The notes under the pieces: generated by a model
The model's input: the letters and a program-made list of their open reading frames with translations, nothing else
What the model was told of the DNA's origin: nothing
Databases searched by the model: none
Program-made: the position numbers and the translations under genes
Part shown: piece after piece, positions 16,109-23,768 of the stretch
Position numbering within the stretch: position 1 is the first letter of the stretch
Layout of the letters: the number at the start of each line of letters is the position of its first letter
Source of the DNA: Streptacidiphilus sp. P02-A3a
GTDB taxonomy: Bacteria > Actinomycetota > Actinomycetes > Streptomycetales > Streptomycetaceae
Direction: 5' to 3'
Length of the DNA: 64,000 bases
Assembly (NCBI RefSeq): GCF_014084105.1
Contig: NZ_CP048289.1
Coordinates: forward strand, 567,922-631,921

Positions 16109-17337
16109 GGGGTGGCTCCAGAGACGGTAGAACGGGTGGCGCTGAGGCGCTCGACATGGTTTCGGGCGAAGGTGATGGCGAGGTCGGAGAAGTAGGCGTC
16201 GGACAGTTCCAGCATCAAACGAGCCTCGCTGTCGAGATCGTCTCCAGCCAGTGACGGTGCCTCGGGACTACCTGCTCGGGAGAGACCCGCGGAGTGCGCC
16301 TCGCGGGTGGCCCGGAGCCAGCATGCGTCGGCGGCTGTGGCGGCTGCCTTGCCAACCAGTCCCGCTTCCTCGACGTGGTCCGCCGCCCGCAACCGCACGG
16401 AGACGGGCGCGTTGCCGTTCAGGATGAGCATGGCGTCACGGATCTCAATGGTGCGCCGGTACAGGCGGTCGCGGACTCCGCGGAGGTCCATGGCGTCGTG
16501 CAGTCGATGCCGCCTGGGCCTGTAGCGGATCTGCGGAGCAGCCTCGCTGAGGTGGTCCCACAACGAGTAGAGCTTGACCAGGGACTGGTATTGAAGTACC
16601 GCGGTCCTGGCCTTGGGATAGGCCGGCATGCTGCTCCCGACGGAGATCAGGAGCAGGGGAACCAGAGCGAGGAGGCCGTTCAACGCGGTGTCCGCCTTCG
16701 CGGGCACCGGGTGGACGTCGAGCCTTGCGAAGATCAGCATGGACGCCCGGTGCGCCGCGTAGACGATGCCGATGCTTGTGCCGAGGCAGATGAGCCGCAG
16801 TCCCCGGCGCAGCAGCGCGGGCCCTGGCCTGCGTGACCACTGCCACGAGAGCCGTGAAGCGGTCAGCATGGCCCAGCCGAAGTACGTCGTCCAAGCGAGG
16901 ACGTATGCCAGCAGCGCGGAGTCGTGCGGATAGGTCGTCAACAGGTCGACGGCTTCGTGCGGCCGGTCGGCTAGAGCGAACAGTGTGACCATCACCGCGA
17001 GCGTGACTGTCGGGACGACGACGCCGATACGCATCATCCGTCGGCGGACCGCTGTGGTGGACGGTCGTGAACTCGCCGCTGCGACAGCCAGAAAATCCAC
17101 CACGAAAGCGGCAGCAGCAACCGCAGCCGCCTGCTTAAGAAGCGCAGAGAAGCTGTTGACACCGACGGTTCTGTCGAGCCACCGCGAAGCGGGATCCGTA
17201 GCAAAGCACATTTCTAGGGCAAGTACGAAGAAGGCTGCCCACAAAGACCGCTTCTCCTTGCTCCGCCAAGCCCCCGGCGCTCGCCAGATCGTGATCGCCC
17301 ACAGGGCGATTCCCACACTCAGATCGATTACGTTCAT
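16105..17337 (-). CDS. MAB_1171c-family membrane protein (DUF6545-type)
   Basis: 410 residues. The first 220 carry about seven hydrophobic helices, starting MNVIDLSVGIALWAITIW. The remaining half is soluble, with LVKLYSLWDHLSEAAP and RGVRDRLYRRTIEIRDAML, the conserved cytoplasmic block of the MAB_1171c 'putative transporter' family. The transport label is only a database convention and no transport motif is evident. It lies six bases after the ImmA-like stop and is coupled to the PAP2-like gene. Confidence 0.75.
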   Translation of the reverse strand: MNVIDLSVGIALWAITIWRAPGAWRSKEKRSLWAAFFVLALEMCFATDPASRWLDRTVGVNSFSALLKQAAAVAAAAFVVDFLAVAAASSRPSTTAVRRRMMRIGVVVPTVTLAVMVTLFALADRPHEAVDLLTTYPHDSALLAYVLAWTTYFGWAMLTASRLSWQWSRRPGPALLRRGLRLICLGTSIGIVYAAHRASMLIFARLDVHPVPAKADTALNGLLALVPLLLISVGSSMPAYPKARTAVLQYQSLVKLYSLWDHLSEAAPQIRYRPRRHRLHDAMDLRGVRDRLYRRTIEIRDAMLILNGNAPVSVRLRAADHVEEAGLVGKAAATAADACWLRATREAHSAGLSRAGSPEAPSLAGDDLDSEARLMLELSDAYFSDLAITFARNHVERLSATRSTVSGATP

Positions 17338-17343
17338 GTTCGT

Positions 17344-17919
17344 CTACTCGATCAGGGCGTTCAGAAGATGATTTGACAGTGGGTCAGCCGGTCCCCGGGC
17401 TGCCTCCTCTGCCTGGCGAATCCGGCGGGCGATTACTCCTGCGAGTCCTTCGGCGGCTTGCTCGTCGACATGCGTGTAACTCGTGCGGCCGAGAAGACTG
17501 ACGATCCGATTGATCGGGAACCCGGCCCACTCCTCGACTGAGAGGACTTCTGCGAGGCTGCGATGCTGGGCGCTCACAGCTGGGGCCTCATGCTCATCAG
17601 TCGGAAGGCAGGAGTGCCCGAGCAGCATGTGACACAGCTCGTGAAGGATGATGTGGGAGCGATGAAGCGGACTCGTCGCGTTCTCCACGAAGATGTGATC
17701 CGCTTTATCCAGCGCGATCCACGCGCCGCACGGCGCCTTATTCGATGAGCCCTCGTGTTCTATTGCATGGATATGGATAGGTCGGCCGCGCCCCGAAGCG
17801 ATACTCTCACACAGCTTCTCGGCAGTGAACGGGACCGGTATATCCAGGGTTGCCGCAATGGCGGAGAAGTCGTTGCTCGCTCCGCTAGCCTGGCCACCCT
17901 TCCTCTGCCAGCTCCGCAT
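17344..17919 (-). CDS. ImmA/IrrE-type zinc metallopeptidase
   Basis: 191 residues, with GGGGAG before the ATG. The zinc motif H93-E94-L-C-H97 is followed by MLLGH, and a downstream helix supplies acidic residues. Proteins of this type in phages and mobile elements cleave XRE repressors, which couples stress to gene induction. The XRE gene upstream on the same strand is the natural partner. A Leu/Ala-rich C-terminal helix follows the catalytic domain. Confidence 0.8.
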   Translation of the reverse strand: MRSWQRKGGQASGASNDFSAIAATLDIPVPFTAEKLCESIASGRGRPIHIHAIEHEGSSNKAPCGAWIALDKADHIFVENATSPLHRSHIILHELCHMLLGHSCLPTDEHEAPAVSAQHRSLAEVLSVEEWAGFPINRIVSLLGRTSYTHVDEQAAEGLAGVIARRIRQAEEAARGPADPLSNHLLNALIE

Positions 17920-18163
17920 GAATCTACTCCCCGCTCCAAATTCCTTCCGCGCCCCTTCGGTTCGGATTCCAAAGCATAGGTGAGCGAGACATCACCTGCT
18001 GTAACTGGTCCATTACTCGTGGTCGTTCGACTGCGGAGCGTTAGGGAGTGAAGCACAGGGATTCGAAGGGGTCTATCGCGGTGACGCCGATAGATCACTT
18101 ACGGTGATGAATCGTGTTATCGAAACTTGATCTGATAGCGAATTAGATGATCGCGGCCGAGGG

Positions 18164-18619
18164 TCAGGACCCTGGCGGCCTCTCCGCCTGTCCATCTTCG
18201 AGCCCCTCCAGGGATCGGGCTCGCTCGATGAAGCCGGCGAGAGCCGAGAGAGTCGCCTTGGATAGGCCGTCGGCGCGGAGGGCAAGGTTTCGGACATCCT
18301 CGTCCTTGATCAGCTGCTCCAGGTCTTGCCGGGTGGCTGGCGAATCGCCCTCGGGTTCGGCGGCCTCGTCGTCGATGAAGTAGCTCGCCCGCACCTGGAA
18401 AGCCGCCGCCAGGGCCTTGAGCGTGCCTGCGGTCGGATTCCCCTTGGCGCCGCTGCGCAGCTTCTGGATCAAGCTTGCGCTGACGCCCGACGACGGGTCG
18501 CCAGTCTCGGTCGTGAGGTCGGCCACCTCCTGGTTCGTGAACTGCCGACCGCTCGGGTGCTGACGGGTCTCGAACAGGCGGTTCAGTCTGGACTTGATCT
18601 CTCCCAAGGCATGCTCCAA
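18164..18619 (-). CDS. XRE-family transcriptional regulator
   Basis: 151 residues. The block EIKSRLNRLFETRQHPSGR, then FTNQEVADL, ASLIQKLRSGAKGNPT and LKALAAAFQVRASYF is the streptomycete XRE family often found with ImmA and MAB_1171c genes. The start used is TTG 18619, which is uncertain; another TTG is nearby. It probably binds the repeated ACTTTGGTGT-like sites upstream and represses its own cassette. About 245 bp separates it from the ImmA gene. Confidence 0.75.
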   Translation of the reverse strand: MEHALGEIKSRLNRLFETRQHPSGRQFTNQEVADLTTETGDPSSGVSASLIQKLRSGAKGNPTAGTLKALAAAFQVRASYFIDDEAAEPEGDSPATRQDLEQLIKDEDVRNLALRADGLSKATLSALAGFIERARSLEGLEDGQAERPPGS

Positions 18620-19008
18620 CGGGGTGCGGCGATATGCACACTCTAGTGCGTCTGTGATGCGCTCGTGGACCCCGGGCGCACTTTAGTCTCCCCGCGTGGC
18701 GTACTTTGGTGTACGTTGATCACGGCTGACATGCACACCAAAGTCCGTCTCTGCTGGTCAGCTGGGGTAAACGGGGTGGATGTATGCCCCCGAGCGGCCC
18801 TATGGTTCTGGTCCCACCGCGAAGGCCGGCGGGGCGCGAGAGGGGGATCGATGACGTAGCCGCGACCGGAAAAGAGACCGGCGCCCGGGAGCTACCAACT
18901 CCTGGACGCCGGGCCAGCGCCCCCAAGGGCACCGATTCACATCTCGCGGGCGGCGTGCCTTTTGCACGAGAACGCCGCACCGCACTCCTACGAACAACGG
19001 AGTATCGC
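18620..19008. promoter_or_regulatory. 389-bp divergent control region with four operator-like repeats
   Basis: Between XRE (minus) and 19009 (plus) lie four related sites near 18635, 18678, 18703 and 18735. The clearest pair is ACTTTGGTGT at 18703-18712 and its exact inverse ACACCAAAGT at 18735-18744; CTCTAGTG at 18641 and ACTTTAGTCT at 18680 are degenerate copies. An open frame from 18784 into the next gene has poor codon pattern and was not accepted. The sites suit a dimeric XRE repressor. Confidence 0.55.
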
Positions 19009-19335
19009 ATGCTCGCCATGCCGAGCGGAACCCTGGCCTGCCCGGACGCGGCCCGCCAGCAGCGCCTCGCGGCCCAGCTCGCCGACATGATCCCCGGCGC
19101 GGCCACCATCCGGGTCAGCCTGAACGACCCGACGCAGCAGTGGCCCCACCCGCACGCGATCGCCAAGGATGCGGCCGGGGAGACGATCGACCTGAACCGG
19201 ACGACCAGCCGGGTCGCGGCTCGGTGGATCCTGCGGGTCTGGCCGGGCCTGGACTGGAACCGGGCCCACACCTTCGACCTCGCCACCGCAACCCTCACCC
19301 GCAGCGACCTCGCCGCTGCCGGTCGGGGCCGCTGA
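19009..19335 (+). CDS. hypothetical protein upstream of replication genes
   Basis: 108 residues. ATG 19009 is preceded by CGGAG six bases away; 19018 is a second option. The in-frame extension back to 18784 lacks G/C-ending codons. The segment IRVSLNDPTQQWPHPHAIAKD and a C-terminal WPGLDWNRAHTFDLATATL look like a compact fold, but no family was recognised. One base separates its stop from the replisome organiser gene, so it belongs to that operon. Confidence 0.6.
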   Translation: MLAMPSGTLACPDAARQQRLAAQLADMIPGAATIRVSLNDPTQQWPHPHAIAKDAAGETIDLNRTTSRVAARWILRVWPGLDWNRAHTFDLATATLTRSDLAAAGRGR

Positions 19336-19336
19336 C

Positions 19337-20356
19337 ATGGCGCGGATCCGCACCATCAAGCCGGAGGCGTTCATCTCCGAATCGCTCGCCGAGGTGAGCA
19401 TCGCGGCCGAGCGGACCTTCTTCGGCCTCCTCACCCAGTCCGACGACCACGGCCGCCACCGCGACAACGCCGCGATCATCGCCGGGCTGCTCTGGCCCCT
19501 GCGCGCCGAGCACACCTCGGTCCACGTCGAGGACGACCTCCAGCAGCTCGCCGACGCTGGTCTCATCTGCCGGTACACCGGCTGCGACGGCCGTCGCTAC
19601 CTGCACATCGTGACCTGGTCCGAGCACCAGAAGATCGACAAGCCGAGCCAGTCCCGCTTGCCTGCCTGCACCCGGCACCGCGCGCCCGAGCGGTGCGCCC
19701 CCTGCAAGGGCACCTGCACTCAGCCCGGCGAGGAGTCGCCCACCCCTATCCGAGGGCTCGTCGAGGCTTCGCCGAACACTCCCCTAGCTCTCGATCGGTC
19801 CGCTCCGCCCGCCGCGACGCCTCGCGACCCCCGAGGCGAGGCTCTGACCGTCCAGCAGGACGCCCTCGTGAGCATCGTTGGCACCCCTGACCGGCCCGGC
19901 AGGAAAACCGCAGGTCAAACGGCATTCGCCGAGGCTTACCCGAAGCCTCCCCGAAGCCTCCCCGAGGGCTCGGCGCCTGGATCTAGGATCTTGGATCCTG
20001 GATCTTCTTTCCCTACGGGGCGCACGGCGCCCCCATCCACCGTCACAGCGAACCAACTCGTCGGCGAGTACGTCGCCGCCTGCGAGGAGCGCCCGCCCAG
20101 CGACGTGATCGGTCACCTGGGGCGGATCACCAAGAAGCTCCTGGGCGAGGGCATCACCCCGGAGCACATCCGGGCCGGGCTGGCGAACTTCGCCGGGAAC
20201 CCCAAGCACCCGAGCGTGCTGACCAGCATGGTCAACGAGGCCATGAACGCACGATCGGCCGGTTTGGCGCGGCCGGGAATCCGCCCTAACGTGCCTCCTC
20301 ACCAGGCGTGGACCAACCCGGTCGACGCAGTCTCCGCCTACGCCGAGGAGCTGTGA
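19337..20356 (+). CDS. phage-like replisome organiser / replication initiator
   Basis: 339 residues. The N-terminal 110 (MARIRTIKPEAF, then SLAEVSIAAERTFFGLLTQ, DDHGRHRDN, LWPLRAEH) match the actinophage winged-helix replisome-organiser family. A Pro/Ser-rich linker (about 130-240) is followed by a C-terminal helical domain (NQLVGEYVAACEERPPSD...). The DnaC-like gene starts inside its stop codon. This gene order copies phage lambda O and P, where O binds iterons located inside its own gene; repeat clusters lie in the linker here too. It probably initiates replication of the excised element. Confidence 0.7.
   Translation: MARIRTIKPEAFISESLAEVSIAAERTFFGLLTQSDDHGRHRDNAAIIAGLLWPLRAEHTSVHVEDDLQQLADAGLICRYTGCDGRRYLHIVTWSEHQKIDKPSQSRLPACTRHRAPERCAPCKGTCTQPGEESPTPIRGLVEASPNTPLALDRSAPPAATPRDPRGEALTVQQDALVSIVGTPDRPGRKTAGQTAFAEAYPKPPRSLPEGSAPGSRILDPGSSFPTGRTAPPSTVTANQLVGEYVAACEERPPSDVIGHLGRITKKLLGEGITPEHIRAGLANFAGNPKHPSVLTSMVNEAMNARSAGLARPGIRPNVPPHQAWTNPVDAVSAYAEEL
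19740..20015 (+). other. candidate replication origin inside the initiator gene
   Basis: The linker-coding DNA holds CGAGGGCTCG twice (19751, 19963), CGAGGCTTCG at 19762, GAGGCTT at 19931 and CGAAGCCTCC twice in tandem (19941, 19952). Four units of GGATCNN with a 7-bp period and lower GC follow at 19979-20006. Repeats plus an easily melted stretch resemble iterons and an unwinding element. Confidence 0.4.
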
Positions 20357-21063
20357 TGCGCACCCGTACCCGCGAACCGCAGACCCTCGGCAGCGAGGGC
20401 ACCCTGGACCGGATGGCCCGCATCCTGGCCGCCCGCAACATCGACCCGGCGACTGTCGCAGCGCTGGCCGAGGAGCACGAGCCCTTCTCGCTGCTGGACC
20501 TCCTGTCCGCCGGGATGCCCCCGCGCTACCAGGGCGCGGTCGCCGACCACCCGACGGTCCTGGCCTGGGCCCGGGACGTCGCCGAGGCAGCGGTCGCCCC
20601 CAGCGTGGGAGCCCGGCGACAGGTCACCACCGGGCCGAGCCTGCTGATGGCCGGGGTCGTCGGCGCGGGCAAGACGTACCAGGCGTACGGCGCGGTCCGG
20701 CACCTGGTGCAGAGCGGGCTCGGGGTGCGCTGGCGCGCGACCACGGCCGCCGACCTGTACGCCGAGCTGCGCCCGCGCCCCGGCACGGACAGCGAGCGGG
20801 AGCTGGCAGCCGTGGCCCGGTGCCCGCTGCTGATCCTGGACGACCTGGGCGCGGCCAAGGCCAGCGACTGGACCGAGGAGATCACCTACCGGCTGATCAA
20901 CCGCCGGTACACCCACATGCTCCCCACGCTGATCACCACCAACCTGCGCATCAGCGACCTACGCGCCTACCTCGGCGACCGCGTCGCCTCCCGCCTGGTG
21001 GAGATGACCACCCGGGTCGAGTTCGAGCCGGTCGACCGCAGACGCCACCGCACCGCTGCCTGA
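20356..21063 (+). CDS. DnaC/IstB-like AAA+ ATPase (helicase loader)
   Basis: 235 residues, starting in the stop of the organiser gene. Walker A is MAGVVGAGKTYQAY and Walker B is LLILDDLGA. A sensor-like LITTNL and the box VASRLVEMT, carrying the arginine finger, follow as in DnaC-type loaders. Such proteins load the replicative helicase onto melted origin DNA. It acts with the preceding initiator. Confidence 0.8.
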   Translation: MRTRTREPQTLGSEGTLDRMARILAARNIDPATVAALAEEHEPFSLLDLLSAGMPPRYQGAVADHPTVLAWARDVAEAAVAPSVGARRQVTTGPSLLMAGVVGAGKTYQAYGAVRHLVQSGLGVRWRATTAADLYAELRPRPGTDSERELAAVARCPLLILDDLGAAKASDWTEEITYRLINRRYTHMLPTLITTNLRISDLRAYLGDRVASRLVEMTTRVEFEPVDRRRHRTAA

Positions 21064-21180
21064 CCCACCGCAGGCCGCCATGCCGGGCCGCGCCCCCAGC
21101 GCGCCGCCCCACGCACTCCCGACCCAGCACACCTCCCCGCCGACGCCCCTGCGCGCGGAGAGCGATCGGAGCCACCTCGC

Positions 21181-21717
21181 ATGACCACCACGACGATCAG
21201 CCCTGCCCACCACCGGTCGCTCGGCGACCACACCTGGCAGGACGACGCCGTCTGCCACCCCACCGAGTACAACCCGGTGGACCCCGAAATCTTCTTCCCC
21301 GAGCCGGACGAGACCGACAAGATCACCGCCGCGAAGGCACTGTGCGCCCAGTGCCCGGTCCGCCAGAACTGCCTGGACTCCGCCCTCGAAGGCAGTGACA
21401 CCCACGGCATCCGGGGTGGGATGACCCAGGAGGAGCGCGAACCGCTGCACGAGAACCTCGCCAACCGTCTGGACTACAGCCGCGTCAGCGCCATCGTTGC
21501 CGGGCGCGACATTCACCTCACCAAGGCCGAGCGCCGCGCGGTCGTCCACGCCGCCTACCGCCACGGCGTCAGCGAGCAGCGCCTGGCCTGGCTCCTGAAG
21601 ATCACCGAGGAGCACGCCCAGAAGCTCTATCGCGAGACCCGCCGCGCCCTGCGCAACCGACACCTGGAACAGACCACGACGACCACACCACCCCCGAGAC
21701 CGACGGCGGACCCCTGA
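21181..21717 (+). CDS. WhiB-family iron-sulfur transcription factor
   Basis: 178 residues. The four cluster ligands are C25, C55, C58 and C64 (CAQCPVRQNC), followed by the GIRGGM turn typical of Wbl proteins. The C-terminal third is an unusual extension with a helix-turn-helix-like stretch (YRHGVSEQRLAWLLKITEEHAQKLY). Wbl proteins bind a 4Fe-4S cluster and act with sigma factors. Copies on actinomycete mobile elements and phages are common, and this one probably regulates the element's genes. Confidence 0.9.
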   Translation: MTTTTISPAHHRSLGDHTWQDDAVCHPTEYNPVDPEIFFPEPDETDKITAAKALCAQCPVRQNCLDSALEGSDTHGIRGGMTQEEREPLHENLANRLDYSRVSAIVAGRDIHLTKAERRAVVHAAYRHGVSEQRLAWLLKITEEHAQKLYRETRRALRNRHLEQTTTTTPPPRPTADP

Positions 21718-21742
21718 ACCGCGCCGACTTCGGGACGGCGGC

Positions 21743-22786
21743 ATGAGCACGCCCGAAGCAGCTCCCGTCACCGGCTGGGACCGCGCGGTCGTCATCGCCC
21801 TGGGCGGCGCAGGCTGCGCCCTGTCCTACGACGCCCTGCAGCAGATGGCCGTGGCCATCCACGTCCGGGGCTTCCTGACCTACCTCTTCCCGGTGGTGAT
21901 CGACGGCTTCATCGCCTACGGCATCCGGGCCCTGATGGTCTTGCGCGACGCGCCCCTGCGCGCCCGGCTCTACGTTTGGGCGCTCTTCGGCACGGCCACC
22001 GCCGCCAGCATCTGGGCTAACGCCCTGCACGCGGTCAGGCTCAACCAGGAGGCCGCCGCGACCGCTGGTCTCCGGCTGGGCAACACGGTGGTCGCGGTGC
22101 TGTCCACCATCGCTCCGCTCGCCCTGGCCGGAGCGGTCCACCTCTACATCCTCATCGCCCGCGGACCGGTCAAGGACAGTGACCGAGGCGACCTCGGCCA
22201 GGCCGGTCACCTCGGTCAGGCTGACCGACCCGAGAGCGTCGCGGTCACCCGCACTGACCGGTCCGGTCAGCAGCAGCCCCCGGCCGGTCAGGTCAGCCCC
22301 GGTCACCCGGCCACCGCCCTGACCGACCTGCCCCGACCGTCCGTGGACAGGCAGACCTCCACGCCTCGGTCACTGACCGGGGACAGCGACCCGACCAGTA
22401 CCAGTGGCCCGGGCACCGGTCACCACGAGCTGCCGCGACAGGCCGCTGACCTGCCCGGACAGCCGGACACCGCACGGCCGGTCACTGACCACCCGGTCGG
22501 CATCGACCCGGTCACCGACCACCAGGACAGCCCCCGGCCGATCACTCCGCAGCCGGTCAGCGGCCCCGGCACGCCGGTCACCGGTGACCGGCGGGCTGAC
22601 CCGGACACCGACGAGCTGCTGGAAATCGCCCGGTCAGCGGTCAGGGCCGAGGACAAGCTCACCCGCAAGGTGGTCGCCCAGGCGATCCGAGGTCAGCAGA
22701 TCCCGCTGTCCAGCGACACGCTGACCGCCCTGATGGTCCAGCTCCGCGAGCAGCACGGACAGCCGGTCACCACCGCCCGGAACTGA
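21743..22786 (+). CDS. DUF2637 membrane protein with repeat-encoded C-terminal tail
   Basis: 347 residues. Residues 12-150 carry four hydrophobic helices with WANALHAVRLNQ, the DUF2637 pattern found on actinomycete plasmids and integrative elements. Residues 155-290 are a low-complexity tail rich in P, T, D, G and V, built by repeated codons containing GGTCA or TGACC. A short ordered helical end follows (LEIARSAVRAEDKLTRKVVAQAI). The tail probably exists because the DNA repeats are useful. The membrane topology and gene position suggest a transfer-associated role. Confidence 0.75.
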   Translation: MSTPEAAPVTGWDRAVVIALGGAGCALSYDALQQMAVAIHVRGFLTYLFPVVIDGFIAYGIRALMVLRDAPLRARLYVWALFGTATAASIWANALHAVRLNQEAAATAGLRLGNTVVAVLSTIAPLALAGAVHLYILIARGPVKDSDRGDLGQAGHLGQADRPESVAVTRTDRSGQQQPPAGQVSPGHPATALTDLPRPSVDRQTSTPRSLTGDSDPTSTSGPGTGHHELPRQAADLPGQPDTARPVTDHPVGIDPVTDHQDSPRPITPQPVSGPGTPVTGDRRADPDTDELLEIARSAVRAEDKLTRKVVAQAIRGQQIPLSSDTLTALMVQLREQHGQPVTTARN

Positions 22787-22838
22787 CCGGGCAGCACGAA
22801 GCGGGTGACCGAGCCGGACACCTCGGCCGGTCACCCGC
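22163..22838. repeat. dense field of GGTCA/TGACC motifs (consensus CCGGTCA[CG])
   Basis: By hand count about 19 GGTCA and 12 TGACC occur within roughly 670 bp, most in the longer form CCGGTCAC or CCGGTCAG. Chance would give one or two. The field covers the DUF2637 tail and runs past its stop, so protein constraint does not explain it. It lies just upstream of the MobC/relaxase genes. Confidence 0.75.
22801..22838. repeat. 10-bp inverted repeat after the DUF2637 gene
   Basis: GCGGGTGACC (22801-22810) and GGTCACCCGC (22829-22838) are perfect inverted copies around 18 bases that contain further CCGAG/CTCGG pairing. The arms carry the GGTCA motif. It could be a terminator or a protein-binding hairpin of the transfer origin. 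Confidence 0.55.
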
Positions 22839-22887
22839 CCTCGACCCCCTCACTCCACGCCTCCCGAGAGAACCGGAGAACATCCCG

Positions 22888-23112
22888 ATGCGCACCCGCC
22901 CCGCAACACCAGCCGAGGTCGACTCCTGGCTGGCCGTCCTGCACCAGCGCGGTCACCTCTACTGGGCCGAATCCGGGCCCGATGACACCTGGACCGTGCA
23001 ACGACGCCGACACAGCCGCCCCTGGACCCTGCACCACCCGGTCCTGGCCATGGACTGGATCGAGGACGTCGTCCGCGAAGTCCACCAGCACGACCCGGAA
23101 GCGAGCCGGTGA
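22888..23112 (+). CDS. small hypothetical protein upstream of MobC
   Basis: 74 residues from ATG 22888 with CCGGAG upstream. The sequence starts MRTRPATPAEVDSWLAVL and contains HLYWAESGPDDTWTV, a compact alpha/beta pattern. No family was recognised. Its stop overlaps the GTG used for the MobC frame. Confidence 0.55.
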   Translation: MRTRPATPAEVDSWLAVLHQRGHLYWAESGPDDTWTVQRRRHSRPWTLHHPVLAMDWIEDVVREVHQHDPEASR

Positions 23113-23768
23113 CCGCCAACGACCAGGGGGTCACCACGTCTGGACAGCAGTGTGACCCCACGACGGCTCCTGGCGGAGCAAGTTGTCGCGTACGACGGTC
23201 CTACGGCCCGTCGTACGCACTTGCCCCCGCCCCAGAGGCCGGGGGAGGTCCTGCTGGTCCCCGAGCGAGGGCGCCCGGGGACCAGCAGGACTCGCGGCAC
23301 CAGGGGGCGCCACTCGCAGGAGGAGCAGCAGTAGTCGAGCCCGAACAGCCGAGCCCGAGCGCTCCAGCCTTCCCTGACCGCAAGCCGCGCCGACGTACCC
23401 GCAACCCCAGCGAGCGCACCCACAAGACCACCACCCGCCTGTCCGACATCGAGCAAGCCGAGATCACCGTCGCTGCCCAGCAGCGCGCCGTCACCGTCGC
23501 CCGCTTCCTCGCCGCCGCCGGCCTCGCCGCCGCCCGCGGTTCGACCACCGCGCACACCAACGAGCAGCTCGACGCCGCCATCGACGAGCTGGCCGCCCTA
23601 CGAACCGCCCTGGCCAGGGTCGGCAACAACATCAACCAGATCGCCTTCATCTACAACGCCGGAGGCCAGCCCCGCCCTGGCGAACTCGACACCGCAATCA
23701 CGTCCTTGACCACCCTCCTGTCCCGCATCGACAACACCTCCGACACCCTTGTTAGGAAGCGACTCTGA
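23109..23768 (+). CDS. mobC: MobC-family relaxosome accessory protein
   Basis: The conserved part begins near residue 90 (RKPRRRTRNPSERTHKTTTRL), continues with SDIEQAEITVAAQQR and ends in LARVGNNINQIAFIYNAGG, the hallmark G-N-N-x-N-Q-I-A of MobC proteins. MobC binds oriT and helps the relaxase open it. The only in-frame ATG/GTG start is GTG 23109, which would translate the inverted repeats at 23178-23291. A strong AGGAGGAG at about 23319 is followed by GTA where a GTG would fit, so the true start is unclear. The stop overlaps the relaxase ATG. Confidence 0.8.
   Translation: MTANDQGVTTSGQQCDPTTAPGGASCRVRRSYGPSYALAPAPEAGGGPAGPRARAPGDQQDSRHQGAPLAGGAAVVEPEQPSPSAPAFPDRKPRRRTRNPSERTHKTTTRLSDIEQAEITVAAQQRAVTVARFLAAAGLAAARGSTTAHTNEQLDAAIDELAALRTALARVGNNINQIAFIYNAGGQPRPGELDTAITSLTTLLSRIDNTSDTLVRKRL
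23178..23291. other. candidate origin of transfer (two strong inverted repeats)
   Basis: First repeat: GCAAGT and GCGTACGACGG (23178-23198, with a TGTC bulge) pair with CCGTCGTACGC and ACTTGC (23208-23224). Second: GTCCTGCTGGTCCCCG (23248-23263) pairs perfectly with CGGGGACCAGCAGGAC (23276-23291), loop 12. They sit immediately before the conserved part of MobC and upstream of the relaxase, the usual oriT place. The nick site is not identified. Confidence 0.55.

Noticed and set aside
18784-19008. Upstream extension of the 19009 gene
   Set aside because: Third codon positions lack the usual G/C bias, and the better ribosome-binding site is at 19009.
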